64,000 nt of DNA from Deltaproteobacteria bacterium (GTDB lineage Bacteria; Myxococcota_A; Polyangia; JACPQR01), in NCBI GenBank assembly GCA_016190375.1, contig JACPQR010000194.1, positions 1-64,000 on the forward strand. The letters are read 5' to 3'. Of this stretch, positions 51,679 through 60,703 are shown in pieces. Positions within the stretch are counted from its first letter, which is position 1; the number at the start of each line of letters is the position of its first letter. Position numbers and translations under genes: made by a program. The notes beneath the pieces were generated by a model. It was given only the letters and a program-made list of their open reading frames with translations, made no database searches and was not told the DNA's origin.

Positions 51679-52976
51679 GACCATCGTCCAGAGCAGTCCT
51701 CGCCGCCGCCTGTCTCTTCTCGTGGCCGAGATCGAGCCGCGCCGAGGGCGAGCGCGTGGTGATCCTCGACTTCGAGGGGCCCCGGGGCTCGGCCACGCGC
51801 GCCTCCATCGTGGGAGCATTGCGCGATCGACTCGATCTGGTTCCCCTCGCGGAGTTCGAGCAGGCGGCGCAGGACGCCGGCGTCTCGAGCTACGCCGGGG
51901 GCGACCTGGCCACGGCCTGCCGCCCGGTGCGCGCCGTCGCCGTCGTCTCCGGCGAGGTGCTGCGAGAGGGCGGCCTCGTCCTCCGGATGACGCTGCGCAA
52001 CTGCGCCGACGGCGAGGTGCTGGACCTGTACACGGTCTCCTTCAGGCGCCGGCGCATCAACACCGTCGAGCTGGACCGGCAGCTCGACGCGCTCGTGGCG
52101 AAGCTCGCCGAGGCGTCGGCTCCAGCAGAGGAGGAGCCCGAGCCCCAGGAGCCGCAGCTCCCGCCCGACCAGCCTCCCGAGGAGCCTCCCGAAGAGGAGC
52201 CGGCGCGCGGCGATCCGTGGCTCGACGCTTCGCTCCTCTTCGGGTTCGCCACCCGAAGCCTCGAGGTGGCCGCCAAGGAGCGCGTCACGTCCGTCGTCTA
52301 CCAGGGCGGCCTTTACTCCGAGATCGGACTGGGAGCCCACTTCTTCCCGCTGCGCCTCACCTCGGGCGGAGGCGTCGCCCGCAACCTGGGGCTCCAGGTC
52401 GAGTTCGGCCGGCACCTGATCGCGAGCTCGAAGCCGAAAGACGACGCGGTGGACGCCGAATGCCCGGATGCACCCGCGGAGGTCTCGACGTCGCTGCTCG
52501 AGCTCGGAGTGGCCGCGCAGGGGCTCTTCCCCATCGGCGACGCACCAGAACCGCCCCGCATCGGGGGGTCCATCGGCTGGGGCCTCAAGGACTTCACGCT
52601 GGGCGCCAACTGCTACGTCGCGAGCTTCGCGTATCGCTTCTTCAGGCTGGGCATCGAGGCCCATTACCCGGTCGCCAAGGCGCTGGTGATTCCGTTCGTG
52701 TCCCTCGGGTACCGCATCGTCACGACGGTCGGCGACGGCGTGGACTACGCGGGGGGCTTCTACGGACCGGGCGCGTCCGCGAGCGCATTCGACGCTGCCA
52801 TCGGCGCCCACGGCACGATCGTCGACAACGTGTTCTACCTCGCTTCGCTCGAGTACGTGTCCTTCAGCCTGGCCTTCTCGCAGCCCAACGGGCCCGAGGA
52901 CGCGCCGCTCGCCGGTGGGGACGGAAGCGACGCCTACCTCCGGCTGCGCGCCGCGATCGGATACGCGTTCCGATAG
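51675..52976 (+). CDS. Outer-membrane beta-barrel protein of unknown function
   Basis: 433 residues. Signal peptide (about 1-23, ending RAE), a periplasmic domain (about 25-145: VVILDFEGPRG, AVAVVSGEV) that resembles small sensor or lipoprotein-like domains, a Glu/Pro-rich hinge (150-175) and a C-terminal barrel-like region ending in Phe-Arg (AIGYAFR). It is translated with activator 1 (ATGA overlap), and activator 2 follows 4 bp later, so it may be an envelope effector or sensor for the pair. Confidence 0.75.
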   Translation: MRPSSRAVLAAACLFSWPRSSRAEGERVVILDFEGPRGSATRASIVGALRDRLDLVPLAEFEQAAQDAGVSSYAGGDLATACRPVRAVAVVSGEVLREGGLVLRMTLRNCADGEVLDLYTVSFRRRRINTVELDRQLDALVAKLAEASAPAEEEPEPQEPQLPPDQPPEEPPEEEPARGDPWLDASLLFGFATRSLEVAAKERVTSVVYQGGLYSEIGLGAHFFPLRLTSGGGVARNLGLQVEFGRHLIASSKPKDDAVDAECPDAPAEVSTSLLELGVAAQGLFPIGDAPEPPRIGGSIGWGLKDFTLGANCYVASFAYRFFRLGIEAHYPVAKALVIPFVSLGYRIVTTVGDGVDYAGGFYGPGASASAFDAAIGAHGTIVDNVFYLASLEYVSFSLAFSQPNGPEDAPLAGGDGSDAYLRLRAAIGYAFR

Positions 52977-52980
52977 TGCC

Positions 52981-54399
52981 GTGGCCGAAGAGCTCCGAAA
53001 CACGCTGACGAACACTCTGTCCGGGTCGGGGGCCATCGGCTCCGACGACGGATCGCCGGCGGGCCCTGCCAGGCTCGTCGTGGTCGAGGGACCCGACATC
53101 GGCCGCTTCGTCGACGTCCCCCGCGGCGCTGTGCAGATCGGTGCTGGATCGGACTCGACGCTCGTCCTGACCGATCGCACCGTGTCGCGCCGTCACGCGA
53201 CGCTCCGCGTCGTCGCGTCGGGCTTCCGGGTCGAGGATCTCGCGTCGACCAACGGGACGTTCTACGAGGGTAGCCGCGTCAGCGAGGTCGTGGTCTCGCT
53301 CGGCTCCGTCTTCCGCGTCGGCAAGACCTCCCTCGCCATCATGGCCCGCGGAGGCCCCAAGCCCATCGCGCCGAGCCCGGCGCGCAGGCTCGGTGATCTC
53401 GTGGCCGAGAGCATCGCGATGCGCGAGATCTTCACCCTGATCGAGAAGGTCTCCCAGTCGCGATCGGCGGTGCTCCTCGAGGGCGAGAGCGGCACGGGCA
53501 AGGAGCTCGCCGCGCGCGCGGTCCACGACCTGTCGCCGCGGCGGAGCAAGGCCTTCGTCGTCGTCGACTGCGGGGCGATCCCCAAGGGGCTCGTCGAGAG
53601 CGAGCTCTTCGGCCACGAGAAAGGAGCATTCTCGGGCGCGGTCCAGGAGCGTCGAGGTGCCTTCGAGCGCGCCGACGGGGGAAGCATCTTCCTGGACGAG
53701 ATCGGCGAATTGCCGATCGAGATCCAGCCCAAGCTCCTCAGGGTCCTCGACGGCCGCGAGATTCACCGGGTGGGCGGGGAGACGTCGAAGGCCTTCGACG
53801 TGCGGATCATCGCCGCGACGAACCGTGACCTCTTCGGCCTCGTCGGACAGGGCAAGTTCCGCAGGGACCTCCTCTTCCGGCTCAACGGCGTCAGGTTCCG
53901 GATGCCTTCGCTGCGCAAGAGGCCCGACGACATCGAGCCAATCGCCCGCGAGATCCTGAAGCCGTATCTGGCGGCGGGGAGCAAGGTCGGCGGCCCGAAT
54001 CTCAAGGTCCTCCGGTCGTACGCCTGGCCCGGCAACGTCCGCGAGCTCAGGAACGTGCTCGTCCGCGCCGTCGCGATGGCGGGAGGATCGGAGGTCCGCT
54101 TCGAGGATCTCGCGATCGAGCTGGGAGCGGGCGGCGTCCGCCAGCGCTCGACCGCCAAGCAGCGCGCCTCCGGTCCGGGAATCGTCGTCGACGTCGGCCT
54201 ACCGTACAAGGAGGCCAAGCGGCTTCACGACGAGGCCTTCGAGCGCGCCTACGTCCCCGCGCTGTTGGAGAAGCACTCGAACAACCTCTCGCGTGCCGCC
54301 CGCGCAGCGGGCCTCTCCCGAAAGCACCTGCGCGCGCTCGCGACGAAGCTCGGGCTGCGCGGTGCTTCGGACGACGAGCCCGACCCGGACGATGAGTAG
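52981..54399 (+). CDS. FHA-domain sigma-54-dependent activator 2
   Basis: 472 residues from GTG 52981, four bases after the previous stop; an upstream ATG frame starts inside the barrel gene. FHA domain (about 40-115: VQIGAGSDSTLVLTD, VSRRHATL, STNGT), AAA domain with GESGTGKE, LDEIGELP and the loop GAFSGA (215-220), where Ser replaces the usual Thr, then a Fis-type HTH (NNLSRAARAAGLSRKHL). It is a clear paralogue of activator 1. Phospho-threonine input is inferred. Confidence 0.94.
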   Translation: MAEELRNTLTNTLSGSGAIGSDDGSPAGPARLVVVEGPDIGRFVDVPRGAVQIGAGSDSTLVLTDRTVSRRHATLRVVASGFRVEDLASTNGTFYEGSRVSEVVVSLGSVFRVGKTSLAIMARGGPKPIAPSPARRLGDLVAESIAMREIFTLIEKVSQSRSAVLLEGESGTGKELAARAVHDLSPRRSKAFVVVDCGAIPKGLVESELFGHEKGAFSGAVQERRGAFERADGGSIFLDEIGELPIEIQPKLLRVLDGREIHRVGGETSKAFDVRIIAATNRDLFGLVGQGKFRRDLLFRLNGVRFRMPSLRKRPDDIEPIAREILKPYLAAGSKVGGPNLKVLRSYAWPGNVRELRNVLVRAVAMAGGSEVRFEDLAIELGAGGVRQRSTAKQRASGPGIVVDVGLPYKEAKRLHDEAFERAYVPALLEKHSNNLSRAARAAGLSRKHLRALATKLGLRGASDDEPDPDDE

Positions 54400-54414
54400 C
54401 GCGCCGAGGGCAGC

Positions 54415-56376
54415 TCACTGGATCTGTTTGAGGTCGGTGCCGCCGGCGAGGCCGTAGGAGACGAAGGAGTCGAAGCCGTAGAGGAGCAACCCCACGGGGT
54501 CGCTCGCGCGCAACGTGTGGACGCCGTCGTCTTGCTCGCCAGCGAGGACGGTCCACGGACCGATGCCGCCGGGCGGCGGCTCGAGCTCCGGGAAGGAGAG
54601 CTGGCAGCGATACGTCACGTAGTCGGGCGGGTCGGCGGCCGTGTGCTCGAGGCCGTCCGAGGGTGAGGCCTCGCAGCTCGGTGGCAACGAGTTGTTCCCG
54701 TCGTAGCTCAGCGTGGCGCCGTAGGGCGCGACGATCACCATGAAGTCGAAGGCGTACAGGTCCGGCGTCAAGAAGACGTACGACTTGCGGAACTGCTCGG
54801 TCGGGGGGACCGTGATGAATGCCGGGTCTCCGCCCGGCAGGTTGTTGGGTATGCCTACGACCTGCTGGCTGGCGACGAACTGGCCGAGCGACACGCGCTT
54901 GTCCGAGGTCAGCGCGAAGTCCTGCTCGGCCTCGAGGTCGATGAAATCGTACTGGTCGATCGAGAGCACGCGCCCTTCGTAGCCGGGGAGCGTCACCTCG
55001 ACGCTGGTGATGCCCGTATCGACCGCCATCACCCTGAACCATTCCGGCTCCTCGACGACCGCGACCGTCGCGCCCGCGGCGTTGACGGCAGGCGTCCGGC
55101 GCGGCATCCGCGCGGCGTAGAAGCCGTGGCCGAGGGTGCGGGTCGGCGTGAGCTGCTCCTCGAGGTGGTCTGCACAGCAGAGGCGTTCGGCGAGGCTCTC
55201 GAAGTACGGGACGTCGGAGGCCTCGGACCCCGAGAAGACGACGACCTTCTCGTCCGCTTCGATCACGGTCCCGGTGAAGTCCGCGTTGAAGCCACCCGTC
55301 TCGAGGTTCAGGACGTCGAACGGGCCAAGGACCACCTCCAGGGTATCGCCCGAGTCGAGCTCGTCCAGGTTGTCGCCGGCCACGACGTCCGTCGCCGGAA
55401 TCACCGACACGCGCGTCTGGTCGGCGGTGCCGACGATCGTCAGGAACGACCTCAGATGGTCGTTGAAGTCCGTCGCCGGATCGTTGGTGTCCGCGATGGT
55501 CTGCGGCCAGCTCATCACGACGTAGCCTCCGTCGAGCGCGGAGGTCGGCAGGAGCAACGAGGCGTCGTTCGAGAACACACCGGCGTTGTCCATCGGGTTG
55601 TACTGATAGGCGATGACCGGGTGATCCGCGGTGAAGCGGAATGCGTTCGACGACAGGTGGGTGCCAGGCGTCCTGCCCTGGTAGTCGTAGGCTCCCTCGG
55701 GGGTCCCATCGACCTCGCGGCGTGGCAGGTCGTCGAACACCTCCAGGTCGCCGGGGAAGATGTCGACCTCGTCGATGACCTCGAGATCGAGGGTCTCGCC
55801 GGGCGGCGCGTTGTTGATCTCGACCGTCACGTGAACCAGGATCCGGCCGGGGTTCGAGACGACGACGCCGAACTGCTGCGCGGAGGCGTCCTCGCCGATG
55901 GTGATCGAGGCGTTGTCGAGGTCGACGGCGTAGTACTCGCAGCCGACGTTGCTCCTCAGCTCGACCGCGTTGTCGCAGGCGTCGAGGCACACGCCGTCGT
56001 AGCAGATCTCGCCCGCGGCGACGTCGCACTCCTCGATCACCTCCCAGGCCGATCCGTCCTCCTTGCACTCCTCGATCGCGGTCGCGTCCTCGTTGCAGCG
56101 GATCTGTCCCGGGTCGCAGACCACGCACCAGAGCTGGTCGAGACAGATCTTGCCCTCCTCGCCGCAGTCCTCCTCCACGAAGTTCAGGAACTCCCCGTCC
56201 TGTACGCAGGTCTGGTGGCGGTTGGACCAGCACCGCTCCTCCCCGAGCTCGCAGTACCAGAACTCGAACGCGTCCGGGCCGCCGGCGTCTTCGGGCTCGG
56301 GATCGCCGATCTTCGGCCGGGCGCAGGAGGTCGTCACTGCCGGTAGCAGCGCGACCGCCAGAATCAGAACACGCAT
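54415..56376 (-). CDS. IgGFc-binding-like secreted protein
   Basis: 653 residues. Signal with a lipobox-like TSC at about 16-18. A Cys-rich N-terminal part (45-150: CDPGQIRC, CDVAAGEICYDGVC) precedes the main domain, which matches the IgGFc-binding N-terminal type: NAFRFTADHPVIAYQYNP, SNDASLLLPTSALDGGYVVMS. This name is inherited from vertebrate proteins; in myxobacteria the role is unknown, possibly adhesion. It converges with activator 2 and lies 8 bp downstream of the IPT lipoprotein gene, so the two are one minus-strand unit. Confidence 0.85.
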   Translation of the reverse strand: MRVLILAVALLPAVTTSCARPKIGDPEPEDAGGPDAFEFWYCELGEERCWSNRHQTCVQDGEFLNFVEEDCGEEGKICLDQLWCVVCDPGQIRCNEDATAIEECKEDGSAWEVIEECDVAAGEICYDGVCLDACDNAVELRSNVGCEYYAVDLDNASITIGEDASAQQFGVVVSNPGRILVHVTVEINNAPPGETLDLEVIDEVDIFPGDLEVFDDLPRREVDGTPEGAYDYQGRTPGTHLSSNAFRFTADHPVIAYQYNPMDNAGVFSNDASLLLPTSALDGGYVVMSWPQTIADTNDPATDFNDHLRSFLTIVGTADQTRVSVIPATDVVAGDNLDELDSGDTLEVVLGPFDVLNLETGGFNADFTGTVIEADEKVVVFSGSEASDVPYFESLAERLCCADHLEEQLTPTRTLGHGFYAARMPRRTPAVNAAGATVAVVEEPEWFRVMAVDTGITSVEVTLPGYEGRVLSIDQYDFIDLEAEQDFALTSDKRVSLGQFVASQQVVGIPNNLPGGDPAFITVPPTEQFRKSYVFLTPDLYAFDFMVIVAPYGATLSYDGNNSLPPSCEASPSDGLEHTAADPPDYVTYRCQLSFPELEPPPGGIGPWTVLAGEQDDGVHTLRASDPVGLLLYGFDSFVSYGLAGGTDLKQIQ

Positions 56377-56384
56377 GCTCGCTC

Positions 56385-58484
56385 CTACGGGAACGTGAGA
56401 AGGAACGCGTCCGCCGAGTACGCGGAGGCGTACTCCGGCGACAGATAGATGTAGCTGAAGTCGTCGAACTCGATGTTGGGCACCGTCTGCCGCCAGACGA
56501 TCCACATGTTCTCGCCCGACGGCGGCGCCGCCAGGCCTGCGATGGCGGCGAGGTCGGGCATCTCGACCTCCTCGACGCCGCCGCGGACGATCATGTTCCA
56601 GATCGGCGCCGGAGGGACGTCGAGCGTCTGGACGATGACGTTCTGGAACGTCGGAGTCGCGCCTTCGCCGCCCCACGCCAGCCGGCGGCCGTCGACCTCG
56701 CCGCCGAACGGGGGCGAGACGGCCGTCGGCACACCGAGGAAGTCGCCGATCTCGATCGCCTCGTTCACCTCGGTGTACCCCCCGTCGATCCGCCACGAGA
56801 AGGGGTTGTACTCCTGATAGAAGGGCACGTTTCCGTTGTCGCCGGTGTGAATCCCGGCGACGAAGAGGAAGCGCGCGTCCACGAGGCTCCCGTCCAGCGG
56901 AGGCTGCCAGGGGAACTCGAACGAGTTCAGCCCCGAACGCTCGCGCGCGATGGAGTCGTCACGTGCAATCACGCCCTCGCCCCCGAGGTCGACGAACGTG
57001 TCGACCCGGTACCGGTCGGGGCCGAAATCCCCCGTGGGCGGCGGGTCGACGAGGTCGACCACGACCTCGTGATCGAGCGGGATCGACATGTCGATGAGGA
57101 TGTCCTGCACGGTCTCCGCGGGTCCCGCCAGGACGTTGCGGGCGACGCCCATCACGTACGGCGTGAAGACGCCGGTGTCGTTGTTGAGCAGGCCCGCCAG
57201 TGCGTAGACCGCGAATGCGCCCGGGCGGGCGACGATCGAGAAACGCCAGCCGTTCGATCCTCGCTCGCCGTCCTCGTTGACGACGCTGCCGGCCCCGGGC
57301 GGCACCGGATCGGTGAAGATGGACGGCTTCGAGGTGTTCACGTAGGCGATCTTCTCCTCGTTCCCGATCGGATCGGGGATGTTCGACCAGCCGACCTCCA
57401 TGTCGCTGAAGAACATGAGCTCGCCCTCGACGGTCGCGGCGTAGCGGCCCGGCGGGGGGGGTCCGTCCGAGGGGTCGGGCAGCGGGAATAGGAGGATCGT
57501 GACGTCGGTCGCGTCGAACTCGACGAACGAGCTCGGCGCGAAGCCCTCCGCGGCGGCCGTCAGCACCTGGCGTCCGGTCAGGTCGTCGCCGGAGAAGGTG
57601 ATCTGGCCGTTCGCGTCGGTCTCTCCCTGGTAGGTGCCCGCTTCGACGCCGAGCATGACGAACGCTGCCTCGATCGGCATGAAGGACGGCACCGCCAGGA
57701 CCGTGACGTTCATCGTCCCGTCGAGTGGCCCGCCTCCGAGACCGCCGCCGAAGGGGTCCGCGGCGTTGTAATAGAGGAAGCCGTCGTCGAGGTCGTGATC
57801 GCCTCCCGGCCCGCGGATCGCGACGTCCGCCGCACCCTCCGTGCCGGGCGGCGTGCGGCAGTCGATCCGCGTCTCGCTGATCCAGACGATGTCGGTGGCG
57901 TCGCTGCCGCCGATCCTCACGACGTCGCCAGCGTCGAACGTCGTCTCGGCGCCGATGATGGAGATCCGGGTTCCGCCGGCGATCGAGCCCCGCGCTGGGT
58001 CCACGTAGAAGCGATCGTAGGTGAACCCGTCGTCGAGGACCGCCGGGCTTCCATCGGCGTCCCGCTCGACCTCGACGTCCGCCGGTCCGATCTCTCCAGC
58101 AGGCGTCACGGCCACCACGCGATGGTCGTCGACCACCTGCACGTCGGCTGGATCGACCTGCCGGCCGCCGACGCGGACCGCGATCTGGCCCACGAAACCG
58201 TTGCCTCGCAGCTCGACCATCGTCCCGCCGATGACTGGGCCGTGGTCCGGCGAGATCGTTCGGAGCTCGAGCTGCGCCGGGAGCCCCCCGTCCCCATCGG
58301 CGTCGGAGTCCGTGTCGGCGTCCGCATCGGCGTCCGAGTCCCCGTCGGCGTCCGCATCGGCGTCCGAGTCGCCGTCCGCCCCCGCGTCGAGGGCCGCGGG
58401 GTGGCCGTTCCCATCACCGCCGCACCCCGCAAGCGCCTGGAAAACTGCGGTAAGCCAGAGAGCACGTAACGAGCGGATGGTCAT
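56385..58484 (-). CDS. IPT/TIG-domain lipoprotein with Asp-rich tether
   Basis: 699 residues. Lipobox LAGC (about 18-21), then an Asp/Ala/Ser tether encoded by 30-bp repeats (58321-58380). Two IPT/TIG immunoglobulin-like domains follow (about 75-155, TISPDHGPVIGGTMVELRG; and about 155-240, VDPARGSIAGGTRISIIG). Then comes a carboxypeptidase-regulatory-like strand block (about 265-320, GTYQGETDANGQITF), and a C-terminal half that I do not recognise. Probably surface-exposed. It is transcribed with the IgGFc-like gene. Confidence 0.88.
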   Translation of the reverse strand: MTIRSLRALWLTAVFQALAGCGGDGNGHPAALDAGADGDSDADADADGDSDADADADTDSDADGDGGLPAQLELRTISPDHGPVIGGTMVELRGNGFVGQIAVRVGGRQVDPADVQVVDDHRVVAVTPAGEIGPADVEVERDADGSPAVLDDGFTYDRFYVDPARGSIAGGTRISIIGAETTFDAGDVVRIGGSDATDIVWISETRIDCRTPPGTEGAADVAIRGPGGDHDLDDGFLYYNAADPFGGGLGGGPLDGTMNVTVLAVPSFMPIEAAFVMLGVEAGTYQGETDANGQITFSGDDLTGRQVLTAAAEGFAPSSFVEFDATDVTILLFPLPDPSDGPPPPGRYAATVEGELMFFSDMEVGWSNIPDPIGNEEKIAYVNTSKPSIFTDPVPPGAGSVVNEDGERGSNGWRFSIVARPGAFAVYALAGLLNNDTGVFTPYVMGVARNVLAGPAETVQDILIDMSIPLDHEVVVDLVDPPPTGDFGPDRYRVDTFVDLGGEGVIARDDSIARERSGLNSFEFPWQPPLDGSLVDARFLFVAGIHTGDNGNVPFYQEYNPFSWRIDGGYTEVNEAIEIGDFLGVPTAVSPPFGGEVDGRRLAWGGEGATPTFQNVIVQTLDVPPAPIWNMIVRGGVEEVEMPDLAAIAGLAAPPSGENMWIVWRQTVPNIEFDDFSYIYLSPEYASAYSADAFLLTFP

Positions 58485-58627
58485 GTCCCTACCCCTGCGT
58501 GAGGACGACAGGCAACGTCAGGCCCAGGTCATGGGAGGGTAGCCGTCGCCCGGGAACCGGTCAAGACGAGGCCCGTCGTCGGCGCGGAGGTCGGCGCGGA
58601 GGGGGCAATCCGAACATTCGGCGAACC

Positions 58628-59527
58628 TCAGTGTTGCCTTCGTCCGCCGTGTGGCGCCCGGCTTCGATGCGCTGTGGGAGCGGCCGGGAGGAGCAGGCTC
58701 TGGCCGACGCGCAGGCGCGAGGTGCGCCTGAGGCCGTTCAGCGCCACGAGGCGTGCCACCGGGACGCCCGTGCGGCGGGAGATTCGCTGAAGGTTGTCGC
58801 CCCTGCGCACTCGATGGGTGCGGATGGAGGCGGGCAGCGGCTGGTGGGCGGCGATGCGCTGGCCCGGCGGTAGATCGACGAGGTATGGCGCTGGGTCGAG
58901 CTTCACGCCGTCGCGCCTCAACTCGAAGTGCAGGTGGTCGCCGACGGCGCGGCCCGAGTGCCCCACATGAGCGATGACCTCGCCACGCGCGACGATCTGG
59001 CCCGGCCGCACGAGGAGGTCCGCGGCGTGGGCGTAGAAGGTGACCCACCCTCCGGGATGCACGATCATCGCGAGGTTCCCGTAGCCACGCACGCCGCGGT
59101 CGGCGTAGGCGACGAGGCCCCGCTCGGCGGCGCGGATCTGCGTGCCACCGGGCGCGCCGATGTCGAGCGCGCGGTGGCGGCCGCGACGGCCAGTCCCGTA
59201 GCCCCGCAGCAGGCGGCCACGGTCCAGAGGCCACGCGATGTTCGTCGGGGCGGCAGTCCCGCCCGCGGCCTCGACCCAGTCGGGTCGAGGTGGGCCGATC
59301 AGGAGCACGTTCGCAGTGTTGCGCGAGCCGAGGCTCATCCGCGCCGCCCTGAGGTTCGCCCGTATCTCCTCGTCGGTCGGCCGCTCCGCCACGGGAGCGG
59401 ACGTTTCCGCCGTCGCTGGCGTGGCGGCCGGGTCGGGTCCAGGATCCGGCCCGGATGGCAGATGCGCCGAAGAGACGACCGGGCAGAGGAACGACAGGCA
59501 CCCGATCGCAACGACGACTACACGCAT
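58628..59527 (-). CDS. M23-family peptidoglycan endopeptidase with LysM
   Basis: 299 residues. Signal peptide (about 1-21). LytM/M23 domain with the zinc ligands HRALD (H118, D122) and DHLHFEL (H198, H200), and a C-terminal LysM repeat (about 239-283, HRVRRGDNLQRIS) that binds glycan. It would cut cross-bridges in the wall. ATG 59527 is chosen; an ATG six codons upstream is possible. All key residues are present, so activity is likely. Confidence 0.92.
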   Translation of the reverse strand: MRVVVVAIGCLSFLCPVVSSAHLPSGPDPGPDPAATPATAETSAPVAERPTDEEIRANLRAARMSLGSRNTANVLLIGPPRPDWVEAAGGTAAPTNIAWPLDRGRLLRGYGTGRRGRHRALDIGAPGGTQIRAAERGLVAYADRGVRGYGNLAMIVHPGGWVTFYAHAADLLVRPGQIVARGEVIAHVGHSGRAVGDHLHFELRRDGVKLDPAPYLVDLPPGQRIAAHQPLPASIRTHRVRRGDNLQRISRRTGVPVARLVALNGLRRTSRLRVGQSLLLPAAPTAHRSRAPHGGRRQH

Positions 59528-59593
59528 TCTCTCATCGGCTAACATCCCGCGAGACCCGATGTCAATCCCTCGACCTTCTCTGACCCGGCACCC

Positions 59594-60703
59594 ATGGCTC
59601 GCCGCAAGCTGAGGCTCGTCGTCTCCGACATGCACCTCGGCGCCGGCATGCGCCGCGGTCAACCGAACCCGCTCGAGGAGTTCTTTCACGACGATCGGTT
59701 CGCGGAGCTCGTCGAGCACCACCAGCGCGGTCAGTTCGCAGACTGTGACGTCGAGCTCGTCTTGAACGGCGACATCTTCGACCTCCTCAAGATCAAGGTC
59801 GGGGGCGTCTGGCCCACGGAGATCACCGAGGAGATCGCCTGCGAGAAGCTGCGTCAGTGCCTCGACGGGCACCCCGTGTTCTGCGACGCGATCCGGCGGT
59901 TCCTCGAGCAGCCGGGCTCGAGCGTCGTTTACTTGCCTGGCAATCACGACATGGACCTTCAGTTCCCCGCCGCGCAGGCGCTCTTCCGCGAGCGCGTCGC
60001 GCCGGGAGCGAAGGGCGATCGCGTCCGCTTCATCACCGCGAGCGACACGTACTACCTGCCCGAGGGCATCCAGATCCGACATGGACACCAGCTCGAGTCC
60101 ATCCATCAGTTCGACTACAGGAGCATGTTCGTGGAGGGCAAGCGGGGGGGTCGGACCCTGAACCTGCCGTGGGGCAGCCTCTGGATCCTCGAGGTCCTGA
60201 ACCCGATGAAGCAGGAGCGCCACCACCTCGATCACATCGTGCCGTTCAAGCGCCTCGTGCTGCTCGGGCTGCTCTTCGATCTCGGGTTCACTGTGCGGCT
60301 CTGCGCCCGCGTCGCCTTCCACTTCGTGCGCTCGCGGCTCGCTCAGGTCACGAGGTGGCGAACGCGCATCCGGACCACGCTCCGGATCCTGCGCGACGAG
60401 ATGCGTCCGCTCGGAGACTTCGACCGGACGGCGGAGCGTTCGCTGATGCGGGTCCGGGGGGTCCACACGCTCATCCTCGGCCACTCGCACGGCGCGAAGT
60501 GCAAGGTCCTGCCGGGCGGGAAGATGTACGTCAACACCGGGACCTGGATCCGGCACTTCTCGCTCGATCTCGAGACCCTCGGCCAGGAGCCGGGTATCAC
60601 CTACGCCGTCGTCGAGTACACCGAGGAGGGCACGCCGGTAACGTCGCTCATGCGCTGGCTCGGGACGCCGCGACGAAGCGAGGTGGTCTACTACCGAGCC
60701 TGA
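59594..60703 (+). CDS. Metallophosphoesterase
   Basis: 369 residues. Calcineurin-like motifs in order: SDMHLG (D..H), GDIFD, LPGNHD, a HGH and the final GHSHG with VNTGTW. These give the full dimetal site. The layout is like UDP-2,3-diacylglucosamine hydrolases and related phosphatases, but a long helical middle part (about 200-280) with a hydrophobic stretch is unusual. The substrate is unknown. It overlaps the convergent protease gene by 13 bp. Confidence 0.9.
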   Translation: MARRKLRLVVSDMHLGAGMRRGQPNPLEEFFHDDRFAELVEHHQRGQFADCDVELVLNGDIFDLLKIKVGGVWPTEITEEIACEKLRQCLDGHPVFCDAIRRFLEQPGSSVVYLPGNHDMDLQFPAAQALFRERVAPGAKGDRVRFITASDTYYLPEGIQIRHGHQLESIHQFDYRSMFVEGKRGGRTLNLPWGSLWILEVLNPMKQERHHLDHIVPFKRLVLLGLLFDLGFTVRLCARVAFHFVRSRLAQVTRWRTRIRTTLRILRDEMRPLGDFDRTAERSLMRVRGVHTLILGHSHGAKCKVLPGGKMYVNTGTWIRHFSLDLETLGQEPGITYAVVEYTEEGTPVTSLMRWLGTPRRSEVVYYRA

